From Cavenderia fasciculata (Eukaryota; Evosea; Eumycetozoa; Acytosteliales; Cavenderiaceae), in assembly GCF_000203815.1 (NCBI RefSeq), contig NW_004457729.1, forward strand, positions 1,860,674 to 1,924,673: a stretch of 64,000 nt of DNA, read 5' to 3'. A program made the translations under genes and the position numbers. The notes under the pieces were generated by a model, which saw only the letters and a program-made list of their open reading frames with translations, had not been told where the DNA came from and made no database searches. Of this stretch, positions 1 through 13,000 are shown piece by piece. How positions within the stretch are numbered: the first letter of the stretch is position 1; every line of letters begins with the position of its first letter.

Positions 1-1
1 G

Positions 2-2033
2 AAAAAGTTACATTTACAAAGAATAGATGTATTTTCAAAGGTACCTGATAACTTGGTACAAGGTGTAAACAAGAATTTCAAATCTGTCTTTGAAAAGCAT
101 GACTTTTCTGCATTCCTTTCATTTGGTGGTCACCATCATCATGATAGTAGTAGTAGTGATGCTCAACAACATGTAGATGATTGTGCTCAGTGTCACGAGT
201 CAGAGGATGTATCATCTAAACGTGGTGTTGATACTACTACCAAGGTTGGCACACCTATTCAACCAACGGTAGTACCTACAACTACTACAGAGATTGGATC
301 ACCTTCGGCCAAGAAATCTACTGCTATCCTTACTGCTCTCTTATCACCATTGCCAGACTCACCTATACTCCAACTAAAATCAACGTTTGAGGTTGTTACA
401 AAGACCAAAACATTTGCAGCGGTATCAAACTTGTCGCCAGAAGTACAAACCATGTACACATTCCTCTTGAGTCAACTGCTACTCGAACACTCTTTGGAAA
501 AGTGTCAACAAGTTATTCCAGTATTAGCATCGACTTTTGGTATTGATGTAGACAGTCACAATCGTTTGGCATCGACTGCCAATGAAATAGTGTCGCATTA
601 TCTCACAGAGTTGAGATTCCGAAAAGACAAGTTTGAACAAGGCAATGGTGTGCACAAAGAGACAGAGTTTACATCGTCGGCTGAATACACGTTGTGGAAA
701 GAGACAACTACCAAACGCATATCGGATCAGTTGGCAGTGGCCTCTAAAGAACCACTCCATCGCGGTACACTCTCCATCACTGTTGATTCGGCCAAGAACC
801 TAAAAATCAAGGACAAGGCAACCAAGTCATCAGACCCCTACGTATGTCTACATTTAGGTGACGACGATTACAAATGTCATACTAGTAAGTCGTCTGGACA
901 CGCACACAAAACATCAGTTAAAAAGGCTGATTTAAATCCAGTATGGAACGAACACTTTAACTTTTCAGTTGAAACACCTTCGGATCACTATATTATTGCA
1001 TCGGTATTTGATCACGATATCGTTACAAAGAATGATTTCATCGGGACTGTAAGCATTGACTTACAAGATGCTCAAAGACCAATCCTCCCCATCACCAACA
1101 TCACCAAGGAATATCAACTTCATCCAAAGGATAAAAAGAGTATTTTTAATATACTTGGTATCAAACATCACTCTGACCACAATAATAATGGAGACGCGGC
1201 ATCTACAGAAGTTTTAGGTGATATTAAATTATCCTATTATTATCTATCACGTGATTTTATTAAATCAGAGGATATTTCATCATTATCAACCGAGATTCTA
1301 TCACTTTACAATGCAGATCATCATCACAATATGGCTATTCTAATTGGTTACCTAACCAAAAATGAAACAATGTCTATTCCAAATGAAATCAATCAACTTT
1401 TAATTCAATTTGAAAATAGATTTTGTATTTCTTCATTTACAAGATTAACAATGTAAGTATAGAAACAAAAAATGAAAACAGACCAACTATAATTATAATA
1501 ATAATAATAATTAATGTTTCCTTTATTTCTTTTTTTTCAAGATTTTTAGAAATTATATTAGAAAACTTTACATTAAGTTTAGATACTATTTCATCAATTT
1601 ATCAAATCTTGACTCAATTATATAATGATATTCATAATGGTAAAATGATTTTAACTATTGATATGGTATGTTTCGAAATTGCTCTTTTTAAAAAGATTCA
1701 TCTTTATTTGATTTTAATTATTATTTCTTCTCCTCATACCTTTTTCTTTCTAAATATATTTAGAAAACAAAAGTTCAAAGTTTATTAAAATCATCAAAAC
1801 AATTATTTAAAAAGATGATTTCAAGATATGGATTAAGTTTCCCAGTTAATATTGATGAAAAGGGAGGTATTGGTGGTCTTGGTCAAGAGAATGGTAAATT
1901 ATTACAACTTTCAATCTCTATTCTCAAATTGATTTGTAATATTAAATTAAATGTTGTATCACCAACCAACAAAAGAGCTTCATCAACTGTTGAAAATCAA
2001 TTATTTGGTAAAAAAATTGATAAATATTTAATG

Positions 2034-2065
<32 letters not shown>

Positions 2066-4754
2066 AAGAAGAAGAAGAAGAAGAAGAAGAAGAAGAAGAA
2101 GATTATAAAAAATCAATATTGGTATTAATTATTTTTAATTATTTAGGATTATTTTGATTATTTCTTTACATTGATTAAAGAAAATTCATTGGTTAAAATA
2201 GAAACTTCAAATGAATTTGAAAATATTGTTGGATTATTAGATATTTATGATGCAATTGAAGTACAAATTACAAATGATGTAGATATTTATTCCCCATTTT
2301 TTGGTAATGGTATTGATTTGGCTACAAAGTCTGTCGTATCCTATTATACAATGTTGAAAAAGGAAACTGTTTCAATCATGTCAAAGGAAAAAGAAGTGAG
2401 TATGGAAACATTTACACTATTAAAGAAAATTCAAAAACTTCATAATGGTATCCTAAGTTCTTATCAAGATGAGTATGTAAATAATAACAATCAAGATATT
2501 TATTTTATTAACAAATGTTGTTATTTGTTATTTTTAGTATAAAGAATATAAAGATGGATTTAGATGTAATGTTTATACCATATTTAAGATTATGGATTGA
2601 ACAAGCAAAATCACAATTTAAATCATGGATTAAAAGAAGTTTGGAAAAAGAGAAATGGGTATCGTTGGATGCCAAAAACAAAGTACTCCATTCATCAAGT
2701 GTCATTGATTTATTTTCAATTTTTGAGATTGGAAAGAATCATTTGGTTGGATTGCAATTGGAAAAGGCTGTTGACAATGTATTGGTAGATTATATAGGTG
2801 TGGTTGATGAAGTGTATAATGACTATCTCGATGCTGTAATGCAAGCTATTCTCACTGACTTGAATGAAATCTTCCACGAAGTTGTCGATGAACAGATATT
2901 CACCAAATTGATTTCACTTATTGTCAAGAGTAACAATAAGACAATCTCCACTTCTGGTAGTAGTACACCACCAGGTGTCATTCCATCGACCAGTTCAATC
3001 AAGACACCATTATGTGTAAAATTGAATTGTATCGAGTTTTCGAGACAACTCTTAGACGACCTATCGACCGAGATGGAATCCAAGTTCCCAGACTCTGCCG
3101 ATAAGATTGGCGATGCTTTGGCACGATCATTTAGCAACTCGAGAAAGAAATACGAGTATGTCATTGATTTGGCTATTGCCAAGCTGGGTCAATGGATCGA
3201 AGTGTCATTTGACAATATGCTCACCAAGCTACCACCCATCTCTAAAAAGTCGGCACCCAAACTCGAAACGATCATCACCTATGACCAAAAGATACTAGAC
3301 CAGGCTATGGAGCCAATGACCACCTATCTAACACATGAACTCAGTACTCTCAGCTCGAATCTCTACCAAACCACATTCTCCAAGTTCATCAAGGGTGTAT
3401 GGCTCGCTTTATGGGTACAACTCGAAAGAAGAATCTTTCCAATTGGAGGTATCCAAAAGGAAGGAGAAGAACTCATCAACCAAAAAATATCACTGTTTCT
3501 CGGAATTTATGCCTCTATGGAAGACTTTTTCAATGCAGATGGTGATGGTATGACAGTAGAGCAACTTCGATCCACCCAACTCGAAAGTTTGACATGTACC
3601 ATTAATGTATTCTATACACCAACCGCAGAATTGATTGAAATCCATAAAAAGTTGATTACATCCAACCAACAGACCAATTCTACGACCACCCAACAAAAAA
3701 TTGACACTTCAGTTTTAACTGTTAAATTGGCTTTGGATGAAAACTCACCATTTTCAAAATCAACAGCTACACTTCAAGAATTACACATCATTGCCGCTTT
3801 ATCTTCTAGATTGACAGATTCAGATGCCAAAAAGTTTGTTACCAAAACAAAACATGACTTTAAAAATAGAATGATCAATGATAAATTTAATATTTCATCA
3901 TCTGATACTTTAATTCTAAGTATGTAATAATAATAATAATAACAATTTTTATTATATATTAACAAAAATATTTGATTTAAATTTAGAATGTAAATGTCAA
4001 ACTTCATTTGGAATTCCAACTGTAATCTATTTAATGAGTAATAATATTTGTTGGTCATCACAATTATCGTATAATGAAACAAAGATTGCACATCCATGGT
4101 CAAAGATATCACAAGTTTTCAAACAAATCACAAAAGAACACAAGGAAACTATTCATATTGTCATTGGTGAACAAAACTTTGATCTTTGGGGCTTCCGTTC
4201 AAACAAGGTTGCTTCATTCTTTTCAACTTTATTAAATGTTGCTTCAAAATTTAATCAAAAGGTAAAGAAAGAAAATATTTAAATTAAATATATCAATTTC
4301 AATTATTAATACTCATCCTATACATTGCTATTTCTTTTAATTTTAGATAAAGAATAATGTTGAATTGGAAACCAAACAAGATGATACATTATCAATTGAC
4401 AAGGACCATGTTTATTTCTCAACATTGTACAAATTGGCAGAAAATGATAAGGTCTATGAAAGTTATGATTGTTTAAAGAGAGGTATTATTGGTAAAATTA
4501 CACTTACTGATCACTATTTCTGTTATCAAAACAATGTAACATACTCTACTCAAAAATATCTTTGGTCTGATATTTTAGAAGTCAAAAAGGAAGATACATT
4601 CTTTAGCACTGGTGTCATTATAACATTTGATGCTACCAACAAGAGAAAGGTATTTAACGGTCTACACAAGAAACGTGATCATTTGTATAACAATATCATC
4701 CATTTGTGGAACAAATATAAATCAATCCATTCAAATAAACTTAATTTGCAATAA
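2..4754 (+). CDS. C2 / Munc13-like (MUN) / GRAM-domain protein, 5'-partial
   Basis: Open from the first bases of the window, so the N-terminus is missing. Exons, all phase-consistent: <2-1452, 1542-1665, 1764-2033, 2147-2472, 2538-3919, 3987-4261, 4347-4754; 1411 residues are visible. A C2 domain lies at about visible residues 253-355, with the Ca-binding loop residues SDPY and FDHD present. The long helical middle resembles the Munc13/BAIAP3 MUN region. The last ~110 residues (from HVYFSTLYKL) look like a GRAM domain. Family knowledge: C2-MUN proteins tether and prime vesicles for SNARE-mediated exocytosis; GRAM domains bind membranes. A membrane-trafficking role is therefore inferred. The donor of intron 4 is GTATGT at 2473; the nearby GTAAAT at 2477 would break the frame. 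Intron 3 is filled by an AAG repeat. C2 call strong, MUN moderate, GRAM moderate. Confidence 0.82.
2036..2101. repeat. (AAG)n microsatellite in an intron
   Basis: About 22 pure AAG units sit inside intron 3 of the C2/MUN gene and begin immediately after the GT of the splice donor at 2034. Read through, they would encode poly-arginine. That reading is an artefact, because splicing 2033 to 2147 keeps the frame. Confidence 0.95.
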
Positions 4755-4870
4755 TAATAATATTATTATTATTATTTGACAAATATATTTTAATTGTGTT
4801 AATATTTATATCTTTCTCTGTCTTTTTGTTTATTACATATTTTGATTCTTCTTTTTGTTTTTGGAAAGAT

Positions 4871-5993
4871 CTACCATTCTTGATCATAATAATCGATATG
4901 AGCAGCTGATTCAAAGTTGTTATCGAAAATTAATCTCACCAACTTGGAGGCTGAATCAAATGGACAAACCAATTTACCAGAGTCTTTCATATCAACCCAA
5001 TGTCTTTTTGATTCTTGGTCGACAGTGTTTGCTCTAATCTCTGCTTGCATGTCTGTATCCATTGGACCAGGTGCATAATTTAATGCCTTGAAATTTGAAA
5101 TTGATTTACTTTCTTCATTCAAAACTTGGATAAACATTTCTCGACTATTTAACCCAAAGTGGCAAAGTGTAAAATATCAATGGCAAAGTGTAAATTAATA
5201 ATGTTAGTAACATTTAAAAAAAAAGATCATATTTGATATTTATCTATTCATACGTACCCAGCTTTTGCTGAGCAATAAATACTCCAAGCATCATATGCCT
5301 TGATGGCAGCCAAAGAAGAGACATTGATGAGGAAAAAGGATGTGTTGGGTAAAATTGGATTATTCTGTTCTTTGATCTTTTCCATAAAGATACTATTGGT
5401 AACTACAAATGAAGTCAAATTTGAATGTATATCATTTGAAATTTGTTTAAAATTGGATAAACTATTAAATTATAGAAATTAATAATTAATATTTATTTAT
5501 AGCACAACATGATTATTATATTACATACCTGTCAACTCTTTTCAAAATACTTAATGCACCATGATTATTAAAAAATATGACCTTTTGATAATCCTTGAAT
5601 TCAATCTACAACATAAAAAAAAAAAGAAAAGAAAGGGGAATATTAATATAGAAATAATTATATTAGTTTAAATTGATGACAACAAACATTAATTAATGAA
5701 TTTCTAAAAGCAATTTCAGTGTCTTGAATATCACAGAAATCAATTGCAAACTTGTTTACCAATACATTGATTGATTTGTTATTGAATTGTTCCCTGACCA
5801 TTTTCTCTGTTGATTCTAGATTGCCAAGTGATCTTGCATAGAGGTATAAATCAATGACGATTGAATTCTGGTCAGATGATGCTCCATCGTCATCATCATT
5901 TGGTAAACGATTTGTAGTTTCTTTAATCAACTGGTCGACTATAGAGTAACCAAATCCCCTTGATGCACCTGTTACTAATGCCAAAATCTTCAT
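4871..5993 (-). CDS. spr: Sepiapterin reductase-like short-chain dehydrogenase, copy 1
   Basis: Exons on the minus strand: 5993-5688, 5605-5529, 5461-5258, 5144-4871; 286 residues. It carries the NADP-binding TGASRGFG motif at residues 8-15, the NNHG motif, the catalytic Ser (VSSLAA) and the YCSAK Tyr/Lys pair. Near the C-terminus are LNYAPGPMDTDMQ and an AAHIDYYD segment with the substrate-binding Asp. These C-terminal motifs separate sepiapterin reductase from generic short-chain dehydrogenases. Known role: NADPH reduction of 6-pyruvoyl-tetrahydropterin in the cytosol; dictyostelids make tetrahydrobiopterin and its D-threo isomer (dictyopterin). An acidic insert near residues 34-38 is absent from copy 2 at 43622-44655. 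Exon 1 ends at a GTTTGT donor, as in copy 2. The gene is convergent with the C2/MUN gene, about 115 bases away. Confidence 0.92.
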
Positions 5994-7239
5994 TCTCTTT
6001 CTATCAATCTATCTTTGTCTTGATTTATCTATATCTATCTGTCTAATAACAATAAGCTTATGCTAGCAACTTATTGTATTGACAACAACAAGTTAGGTAG
6101 AGCCTACCACACCACTCCACTACTTCCCACGACTTCTCTCATGATATTATATAATAGATTAATTATTGTCGTGTGGTGCTATAAAACTCGACTAGACTCG
6201 ACTCGACTCTACTCGTAGTGAAGGGAAAAGTCGCTGAAAGGTGGCCGACCCCAGCCCGTTTTTACCATCAATATTACAGAAACACTCGTGTGTCTTTGAT
6301 GAAAAGAGTATTATTATGCTAAAGCTAAAAACTTTGCACTAGATCTTGAACAAGATCCATGCTTTTACGTTAATTTTCTTTTATAGTCATCGATGACCTA
6401 CTTACCTAACGTCTACCTACTTACACATTGAGAGAGGAACTTTGATTGACAGACCACGGGTCATAAATACTAGTTGATTCAATAATAATCGACAATATGG
6501 TCAGTGTAACGATTAGTATTTATGACCCGGGTAACGAATGTGACTCTTTGATATCCAGTACGCATTGTATCTATGAGTGATGCTACGATTGTATGTTTCT
6601 TTGTTCTTGGGATGACGATTGTGCAATGTGATATTTATATCGAGAATATAAGAACCTGTTGATCATTAATAGAATCAGGGACATCATCCCTTTCAATTTA
6701 AAAACTTCTCTTCAACTTACTGACAAACTTTCTTCCTACTCTACTGAGTACCCTTTTTAATCATCTTATCAAACATTCACAGAGGTTTTATCTCTTCTTT
6801 GCTCCAACTCCCTACTATCTATAGATAAGTTTGTTGGACGATATTCAAGCTGATTCTGCTGCTGTATTTCTTTATGTAATATTTTGTTGTAGATCTCCGT
6901 ATGTACGTCACTCTGCGGCCTGTGACTGTTCGATACGAATATATTGTATAATTTGTGGTCTTCTTCTTCTCTCTTTGATTGAAAATACTGATCAGTTGAA
7001 AAAAATAAATAAAAAAAAAAAAACAAACAATCAACTTCACCACCCCCACAAAGCCTCATGTGCTCAATCTTTGTTCCTTTAACCCTTCTTTCTTTCTTTC
7101 TTTAACCTAAATTAATAAACAAGAGTTCAACAAACAAAGTCGAATACCGATCATTCATTGTTTGTATATAATCATCAACTAGTAGTAGATATCACCAAAA
7201 GAGCCTCCTCCACCAATAATACAGATATATATATAAAGA
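5994..7239. other. Divergent intergenic region with a perfect inverted repeat
   Basis: This 1.25 kb lies between the start of sepiapterin reductase copy 1 (leftward) and DAD1 (rightward), so it holds both promoters. Visible items are short CTCGA repeats near 6186-6215, a 16-base perfect inverted repeat (6457-6472 / 6514-6529), a T/A tract at 7000-7030 and pyrimidine-rich runs before DAD1. I see no convincing coding sequence and no tRNA. Confidence 0.6.
6457..6529. repeat. 16-base perfect inverted repeat
   Basis: CGGGTCATAAATACTA at 6457-6472 is the exact reverse complement of TAGTATTTATGACCCG at 6514-6529, with a 41-base loop. No target-site duplication is evident at the ends. It could be a foldback element remnant, a dyad binding site or a structured transcript. 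Confidence 0.85.
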
Positions 7240-7475
7240 ATGTCATCATCTACTCTTACACTTGGAAACATTGTATCAAACTTTTTTGAAACATATAAAG
7301 CTAGAACACCAGCCAAGCTCAAGTTTATCGATCTTTTCTTGACCACTACTTTCATCACTGGTGTTCTTGTGTTTGCATACTGTTGTTTAGCTGGTACTCA
7401 TCCATTCAGTGCCTTTTTGGCTGCTTTCATCTCTACTGTTGGTTCATTCGTTTTAGCTGGTATGTTAAACAAACA

Positions 7476-7509
<34 letters not shown>

Positions 7510-7754
7510 TCAATCAATATCAGTCGATCGATCAATCAATCAATCAACATGTCACAAAAGACAATTTAAGAAAGATGATCACATTCTAACTTTCTTTTCA
7601 ATTCATACATAATATCAAACCAATTACAGCTAGTTTAAGAGTTCAAGTAAACCCATCAAACCACTTTAGAAACATTTCCTTTGAGAGAGCCTTTGCAGAT
7701 TTCCTCATCTGTAATTTCCTTCTCCACTTTGTTGTATTCAATTTCTTGGGTTAA
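7240..7754 (+). CDS. dad1: DAD1, oligosaccharyltransferase subunit
   Basis: Exons 7240-7459 and 7630-7754 give 114 residues, the usual DAD1 length (about 113). The protein has three hydrophobic segments, an N-terminal [20 protein letters not shown] stretch and a C-terminal [11 protein letters not shown] motif followed by a hydrophobic tail ending in FNFLG. All are hallmarks of DAD1/Ost2. It is a small ER-membrane subunit of the oligosaccharyltransferase that transfers the Glc3Man9GlcNAc2 glycan to nascent proteins; loss triggers cell death in animals. The intron (7460-7629) contains CAAT tetranucleotide repeats. Reading through the donor gives a false repetitive tail. MPDU1 at 35569-36507 serves the same glycan pathway. 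Confidence 0.97.
7475..7549. repeat. CAAT/ATCA tetranucleotide repeats in the DAD1 intron
   Basis: Two runs of CAAT units, interrupted near 7507-7529, occupy much of the DAD1 intron. No coding meaning is likely. Confidence 0.85.
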
Positions 7755-8069
7755 ATAAACCCTCTTCATGATGATATATTAGTAGATAATAATAATAAAA
7801 CTATAAATTTAAACCAAGTATAGATAACAGGTTAGGTTATAATAGATTAATAGAATCATTGTACAGATCAATTGCTATTTTAGGATTATGAATGAAACCA
7901 AGTTTTCTCCTAATTATCTTCAAAGTGTGAACATCAAGAATTGGATTGAGTGTGGGGGGTTAATTATTTTCATTGTTTTCTTTCTTTATTAATATTAATT
8001 TACAGATAAGATAGACAGATAAGATAAGACAGACAGATATTATAGTATCTTTGTTATTGTTCTTAGGAA

Positions 8070-9948
8070 ATGAAATTAAAATTAAAATTAATAACAACTT
8101 TATTGCTAGCACTGGTTTTATGTGCAGTATTCTCAATCAACGTAGTTTCATCAACTCGTGGTGATAACATTAGAATTCAAAAGAAATCAAATCAGATTGG
8201 AATCATTGGTATGTTGATTGATTGATGATCGATGATTTAGATAGATGATCGATACTAAACAACAACATTTAAACTCTTTTAACTTTATTTAGGATCTGGA
8301 ATTGGAGGAGCATCATGTGCATACTATCTAAAGAGAGCATTGGGAGAAAAGGTTGATATTACAGTATTTGAAAAAGAGAATATTGTTGGAGGTCGTGCTC
8401 ATGTGGTTCATGTAGATGATGAACCTGTAGAGATTGGTGGCAGTATCATTCATCCACTCAATGAAAATATGAATAGACTAGTTCATCAACTCGATCTACA
8501 AACCTATCACCCAGAATCAAATAGTTCCTATGCCATCTTTAATGGCAAGGAAATCATTTTCAAAGAGAATGAATATCTATCCATTATTGATAAATTTAAA
8601 CTCCTCTACAACTATAGACTTGCTCCAATTAAATTTCAAGGTATAACACCAAACAACACAAGCAACAAACATAGTTTACCATTAATTTATATATTAATAT
8701 ATCTTGTTTATTTATAGTTCAAAGAGACAAGATTGTTCAACAATTTTTAACAAGTTATGGATTTATAGAACCATTTGAAACTATTCAAGAATTCTTTGAT
8801 AGAATACTATTACCAAATATCACTAAAGTGACTGCCAAACAATTCATGGTTGATGAGTCTGGTATTGGAAAGGAGTTTATTGAAGACATCCTCTCTGCAG
8901 CCATCAGAGTCAATTATAATCAAGAGTATGACAAGATTGCTGCATTTGCTGCATTCATAGCATTGGTTGGTGCTGAATCCAATTTATATGCTGTAAAGGG
9001 TGGTAATTATTTAGTTGCCAAGGGTTGTCTAGAGGTATACAAAAATTATATATATATATAAGATGAACAATGAATGAAAATTTATTTATACTTTAACTTT
9101 TGTTATTATTTTAATAGAAATCAAAATCAAAGGTAATTCATTCAATGGTTAAATCTGTTACAAAGATTCAAGATGGGGAACATCAATACAAGGTTAAAAC
9201 ATCTGATCAAAAGGAATATGATTTTGATATTGTAATCATTGCAACACCATTGGAACTTTCAAAGGTTGATATTATTGGAGTAGATGGTATTGATTCAATT
9301 CCCAAACGTCAGTTCAAAACGGTTCACACCTATTTGATTGCAGCCAAGTCATTAAATCCAACTTATTTTGGTTTACCAGCCGATTCTGTCCCACCAGAAC
9401 ATATTCTCACCTCTCACAATACCTCTATTCCATTTTATGTTGCATCAAGAAATCCAAGAGGAATGCTCAAGGATGGTAAAATACTATTCAAAATATTCAG
9501 TCATTTGGATTTGGACGATAAACTCTTTTCTCAAGTATTTATTGACCATAAAACTCATGTTCAGTAAGTATAAATAATAATAATAATAATTATTATTCCA
9601 AATCCTTCATTATTACTCTTCTTAACATTTTATTAATTTATTTTTAGAAAAAATTGGAAAGCTTATCCAGTATTATCACCAGAGAATTCATTCCCACCAA
9701 TTAAATTGGATGAATCAGGAGGATTGTATTATATCAATGGATTTGAACATGCAGTTTCAACAATGGAGACTGAAACTATTGCCAGTAAGAATGTTGCCAA
9801 ACTCATCACCAAATCTTTGATTACCATATCTGATTTCTATTTACCACTCTTTAAGAGAATGGATAACATTGTAGATGATAGTGCACCTGACAATCTAAAT
9901 AGACCATCAACTACACATGGTTCATCATTTCCAAAAGATGAATTATAA
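8070..9948 (+). CDS. Prenylcysteine oxidase (PCYOX1 family)
   Basis: Exons 8070-8208, 8293-8640, 8718-9034, 9118-9563, 9648-9948; 516 residues. A signal peptide (hydrophobic residues ~8-30) leads into an FAD-binding Rossmann motif IGIIGSGIGGASCAYYLK and the GGRAHVV motif. The middle segment AAIRVNYNQ followed by LYAVKGGNYLVAKGCLE, and the late GLYYINGFEHAVSTMETETI, match the prenylcysteine-lyase domain of animal PCYOX1. Family role: FAD-dependent lysosomal cleavage of the thioether in farnesyl- or geranylgeranyl-cysteine released by degradation of prenylated proteins, with H2O2 as by-product. Lysosomal or secretory location is inferred from the signal peptide. The gene converges on the importin-7-type gene, with only 75 bases between stop codons. 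Confidence 0.9.
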
Positions 9949-10023
9949 ACCAAACCATATAGTATACTTTTGTTGTTTTAAATAATACATTTATTTGTTT
10001 ATATATTAATTTTTTTATTTGAT

Positions 10024-13000
10024 TTAATTTTTACCTAAATTCTTTTTTGCTTGAACTTCAGCTGATCTTTTAGCATCGTCTTCAGCATCTAATTGTTTTT
10101 GTCTAGCTTCCTTGGCCTTACGGATTGGGATGAGGTCTATGTATTTCTTGATCTTTTGTTGTTGTTTTGGAGTGAGAGTGGCTTCCAATTGAGGAGAGTT
10201 GGTAAAGAGACTCTTGAAACTGTTGATTAAAAATTCGAGTTCGTCAACATCGTCGATTGGTGTCTCAAAGCCGCCACCTTGTTCATTTTCAAATAGTTCA
10301 TCTTCTTCTTCGTCTTCATTGTCGCCGTCGAGGTCTTCACCTTCAAACTCGGCCTCTTCAATTTCGCCATCTCCCTCGAGCTCGCCTCCATCGTCCAAAA
10401 ACATGGTCAATTGTTCGAGTTGGTCGAGATGTCTTTCTTCGGGGTCGTCTACGTCCTCGTGATCTGCATTTTCATTGAATTGGAAGTCGGCATCGCCTTC
10501 GCCAAACATGTGTTCTTCATCGTCGTCGTCGTCTTCGTCTTCTTCTTGTTCAATGAAATCATCGTCGCCTTCTTTCTTTTCTCCTTCCTTTTCAATTTGC
10601 TTTTCAATGGTCAACATATACTTCATCATTTCCATGACGTTGGCAATGATGTGAGTGGAGCCGGCCACGACAAAGGCGGGTGTTGGTGTGATGGCGAGCA
10701 TCGAGCAGAGACCGAGCAAACAAATCTTCTTGTCGTAGAAACGTTGCAACAACTTGATCGAAGCAAACCATTTGATAAAGACTGGTTGAACGAGATTGTG
10801 ACGCATCAAAAAGTCGACAGTGATGGCTGCGTTGTAAAAGAGACAGTTGGAGACTTGCTCGAGCAAATAGACGGTCAATTCCTTGGACATTTCATTCTCC
10901 TTGCTAGTGTTGAGGAGACGGCCACAGGCAGTCTCGAGCACGTGTGGGATGATGTGGTCGACACGACCACGGCAGCGTTGCAACACGGATTCCATGATCT
11001 TGCAGACCTCGCCAGCCTCGAATGCTGGCATGTTGATGTCGCCGAGCACACGCTTGTACATGTCGACAATCGACTCGAGGTAGGGTCCGCCAGTGAGGAA
11101 GTGTTCAGTGCCATACGAGATAAAGTTGTCGAGTGGGTCGACCATGCTGTCGATCATGTCGAATGCACCCTCGTTAAAGACATGGATGATCGAAGGGAAC
11201 AACGTCCACATGAGGGGACTGATCTTCTTGGGGTAGTAGGTGAAAAAGGTGAGGATGTTGCAGGCAGGCTCGATAAAGAGAAGTTGCTCGGGTGTGAGCA
11301 CCTTTTGGAGGAATGGCACGACGATGGGCTCGAGTGCGGCGTACAACTCGGGTGACTCGGCTTCTGCGAGGGCACGCGAGATGGTTTGGAGAGCCGACAT
11401 GCACTCGTTGGCAGCCATGCCAGAGTCGTCGTCTTCATTCTCGCACAAACGCATAAACGTCTCGCACAAACGCTGAGTCAACGAGATTGCGTATGGGCCA
11501 ATCTCATACTTGAAACGACGGATGATCGAGTCGATTGACGTGACGAGGTCGTCGCTCTCAATATCGTTCATGAGTGCAAAGAGACGGTCCAACAACTGCG
11601 AGAGTACTGGACGGAGCTCGTCGGTACCTTGCTTGGAACGCACCAAGTTGCAGATGGAAGTACCGGCACGAACACGGACTGGTAAGTCAGCGTCGCCGAG
11701 CAAGTTGAGTGTGAGACGGAGTGCATTGGAAAAGTTGGAGACGTTGGAAAAGGGGATGTTGTAAAATTGTGCAAATGCCCAACAAGCTTGACCACGCATG
11801 TATCCAAGTGGCGACTGTAACTCGGGGAATACATGCAACACTAGCATGGTCTCGAGGTTGCCGCGGTAGAATGCGATGCCCTTTAAGTAGTCGCTGAGAT
11901 GGCCGAGGATGGCGAGAGCGCCGTATTTCTCGCCGGCGTTTCTGGCGGCGGGGTCAGCGGTCGACGAGTACTTGTGAAGCACCTGCATGCACAGGGCAAT
12001 CATATTGTCAAACTGTTGACGACCACGCTTCTCGACGAGGAATTGGATAAAAGAGTGTGCCTCGTTACGGGGACTGTACACATCCTTGAATGCGTCGTAT
12101 TGGGAACGCAAGTATTCGTGGGGATCCTCCTCCCAGAGCTCGGCGTCGTTTTGGCTAAAGCAGATCAATGGGAAGATAATCTCGGGGATAAAGGTGGGCA
12201 GCAGAGTCTTGAGAGCTGGGAACACCTTGCCATAGGCAATACTTGTGTTAAAGTACTCGATGAGACGCTGCAAATAACGCTGGTGGAAGGGTGTGTTGGG
12301 TGGGGTGGCTCTACGTGCCTGCAAAATGTCATAGTACACCTTGAGCGTGTTGATGGCGTAGCCGCCCGACATGTACAACTTGGCCAACTGCACCTTGGTG
12401 GCAAGGTCGTCCTTTCTGGGACGAGCCGACTTGATCAAGAGTGTGTGAAAGACATGTGCAACGGTGCTCTTGAGCAACCAGAATGGACTACGTACAACCT
12501 TGTCCATGTCACCAAGACTGGGCAATGGAATAGCTAGAATACGGTAAAAGTGAGCCATCCATTTCTGGAATACTTGCTCTTGCACGATGATAGGGGGGAT
12601 GTCGAGATTGATGGCGTACAAAAAGATCTTGGAGATCTTGCGTTGCATCACGGCAGCATCTACATTGTCCGATGGTGCATTGGCAAGTGTGTCCAAGATA
12701 TTCAACATCAATGGGATGACACGCTCGCAAATGGCAATCAAAGGAATACGCTTTTCACCCGATGGCACAAATTGGAATTTCTTGATACCCAATTGCAAAC
12801 CAATGATACCGTTTAGTACGAGTTGATCGTTGCCCGAGTTGATGTATTCGATGGAACGTTCCAAAAGCAATGGCCATTTCTCGGGGAAATCACGGTTGGC
12901 AATGATTTCAATCATGTGTTGGATCTGTCTCTTGACAGGTCCGGTTGTTTGTACCAATGCCTCCAACAAATTGTCCTTGATGAATTGAGCATCGATATCG

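Noticed and set aside
1815-2108. A frame ending in a long poly-arginine run
   Set aside because: It reads through a splice donor into the intronic AAG repeat. Splicing 2033 to 2147 keeps the protein in frame.
10411-11355. A 314-codon rightward frame opposite the importin-7-type gene
   Set aside because: It is the antisense of a well-conserved coding exon with GC-rich third positions, which tends to open other frames. It has no domain and no promoter context.
11899-12537. A second long antisense frame, 212 codons, in the same gene
   Set aside because: Same reason: shadow of the HEAT-repeat coding strand.
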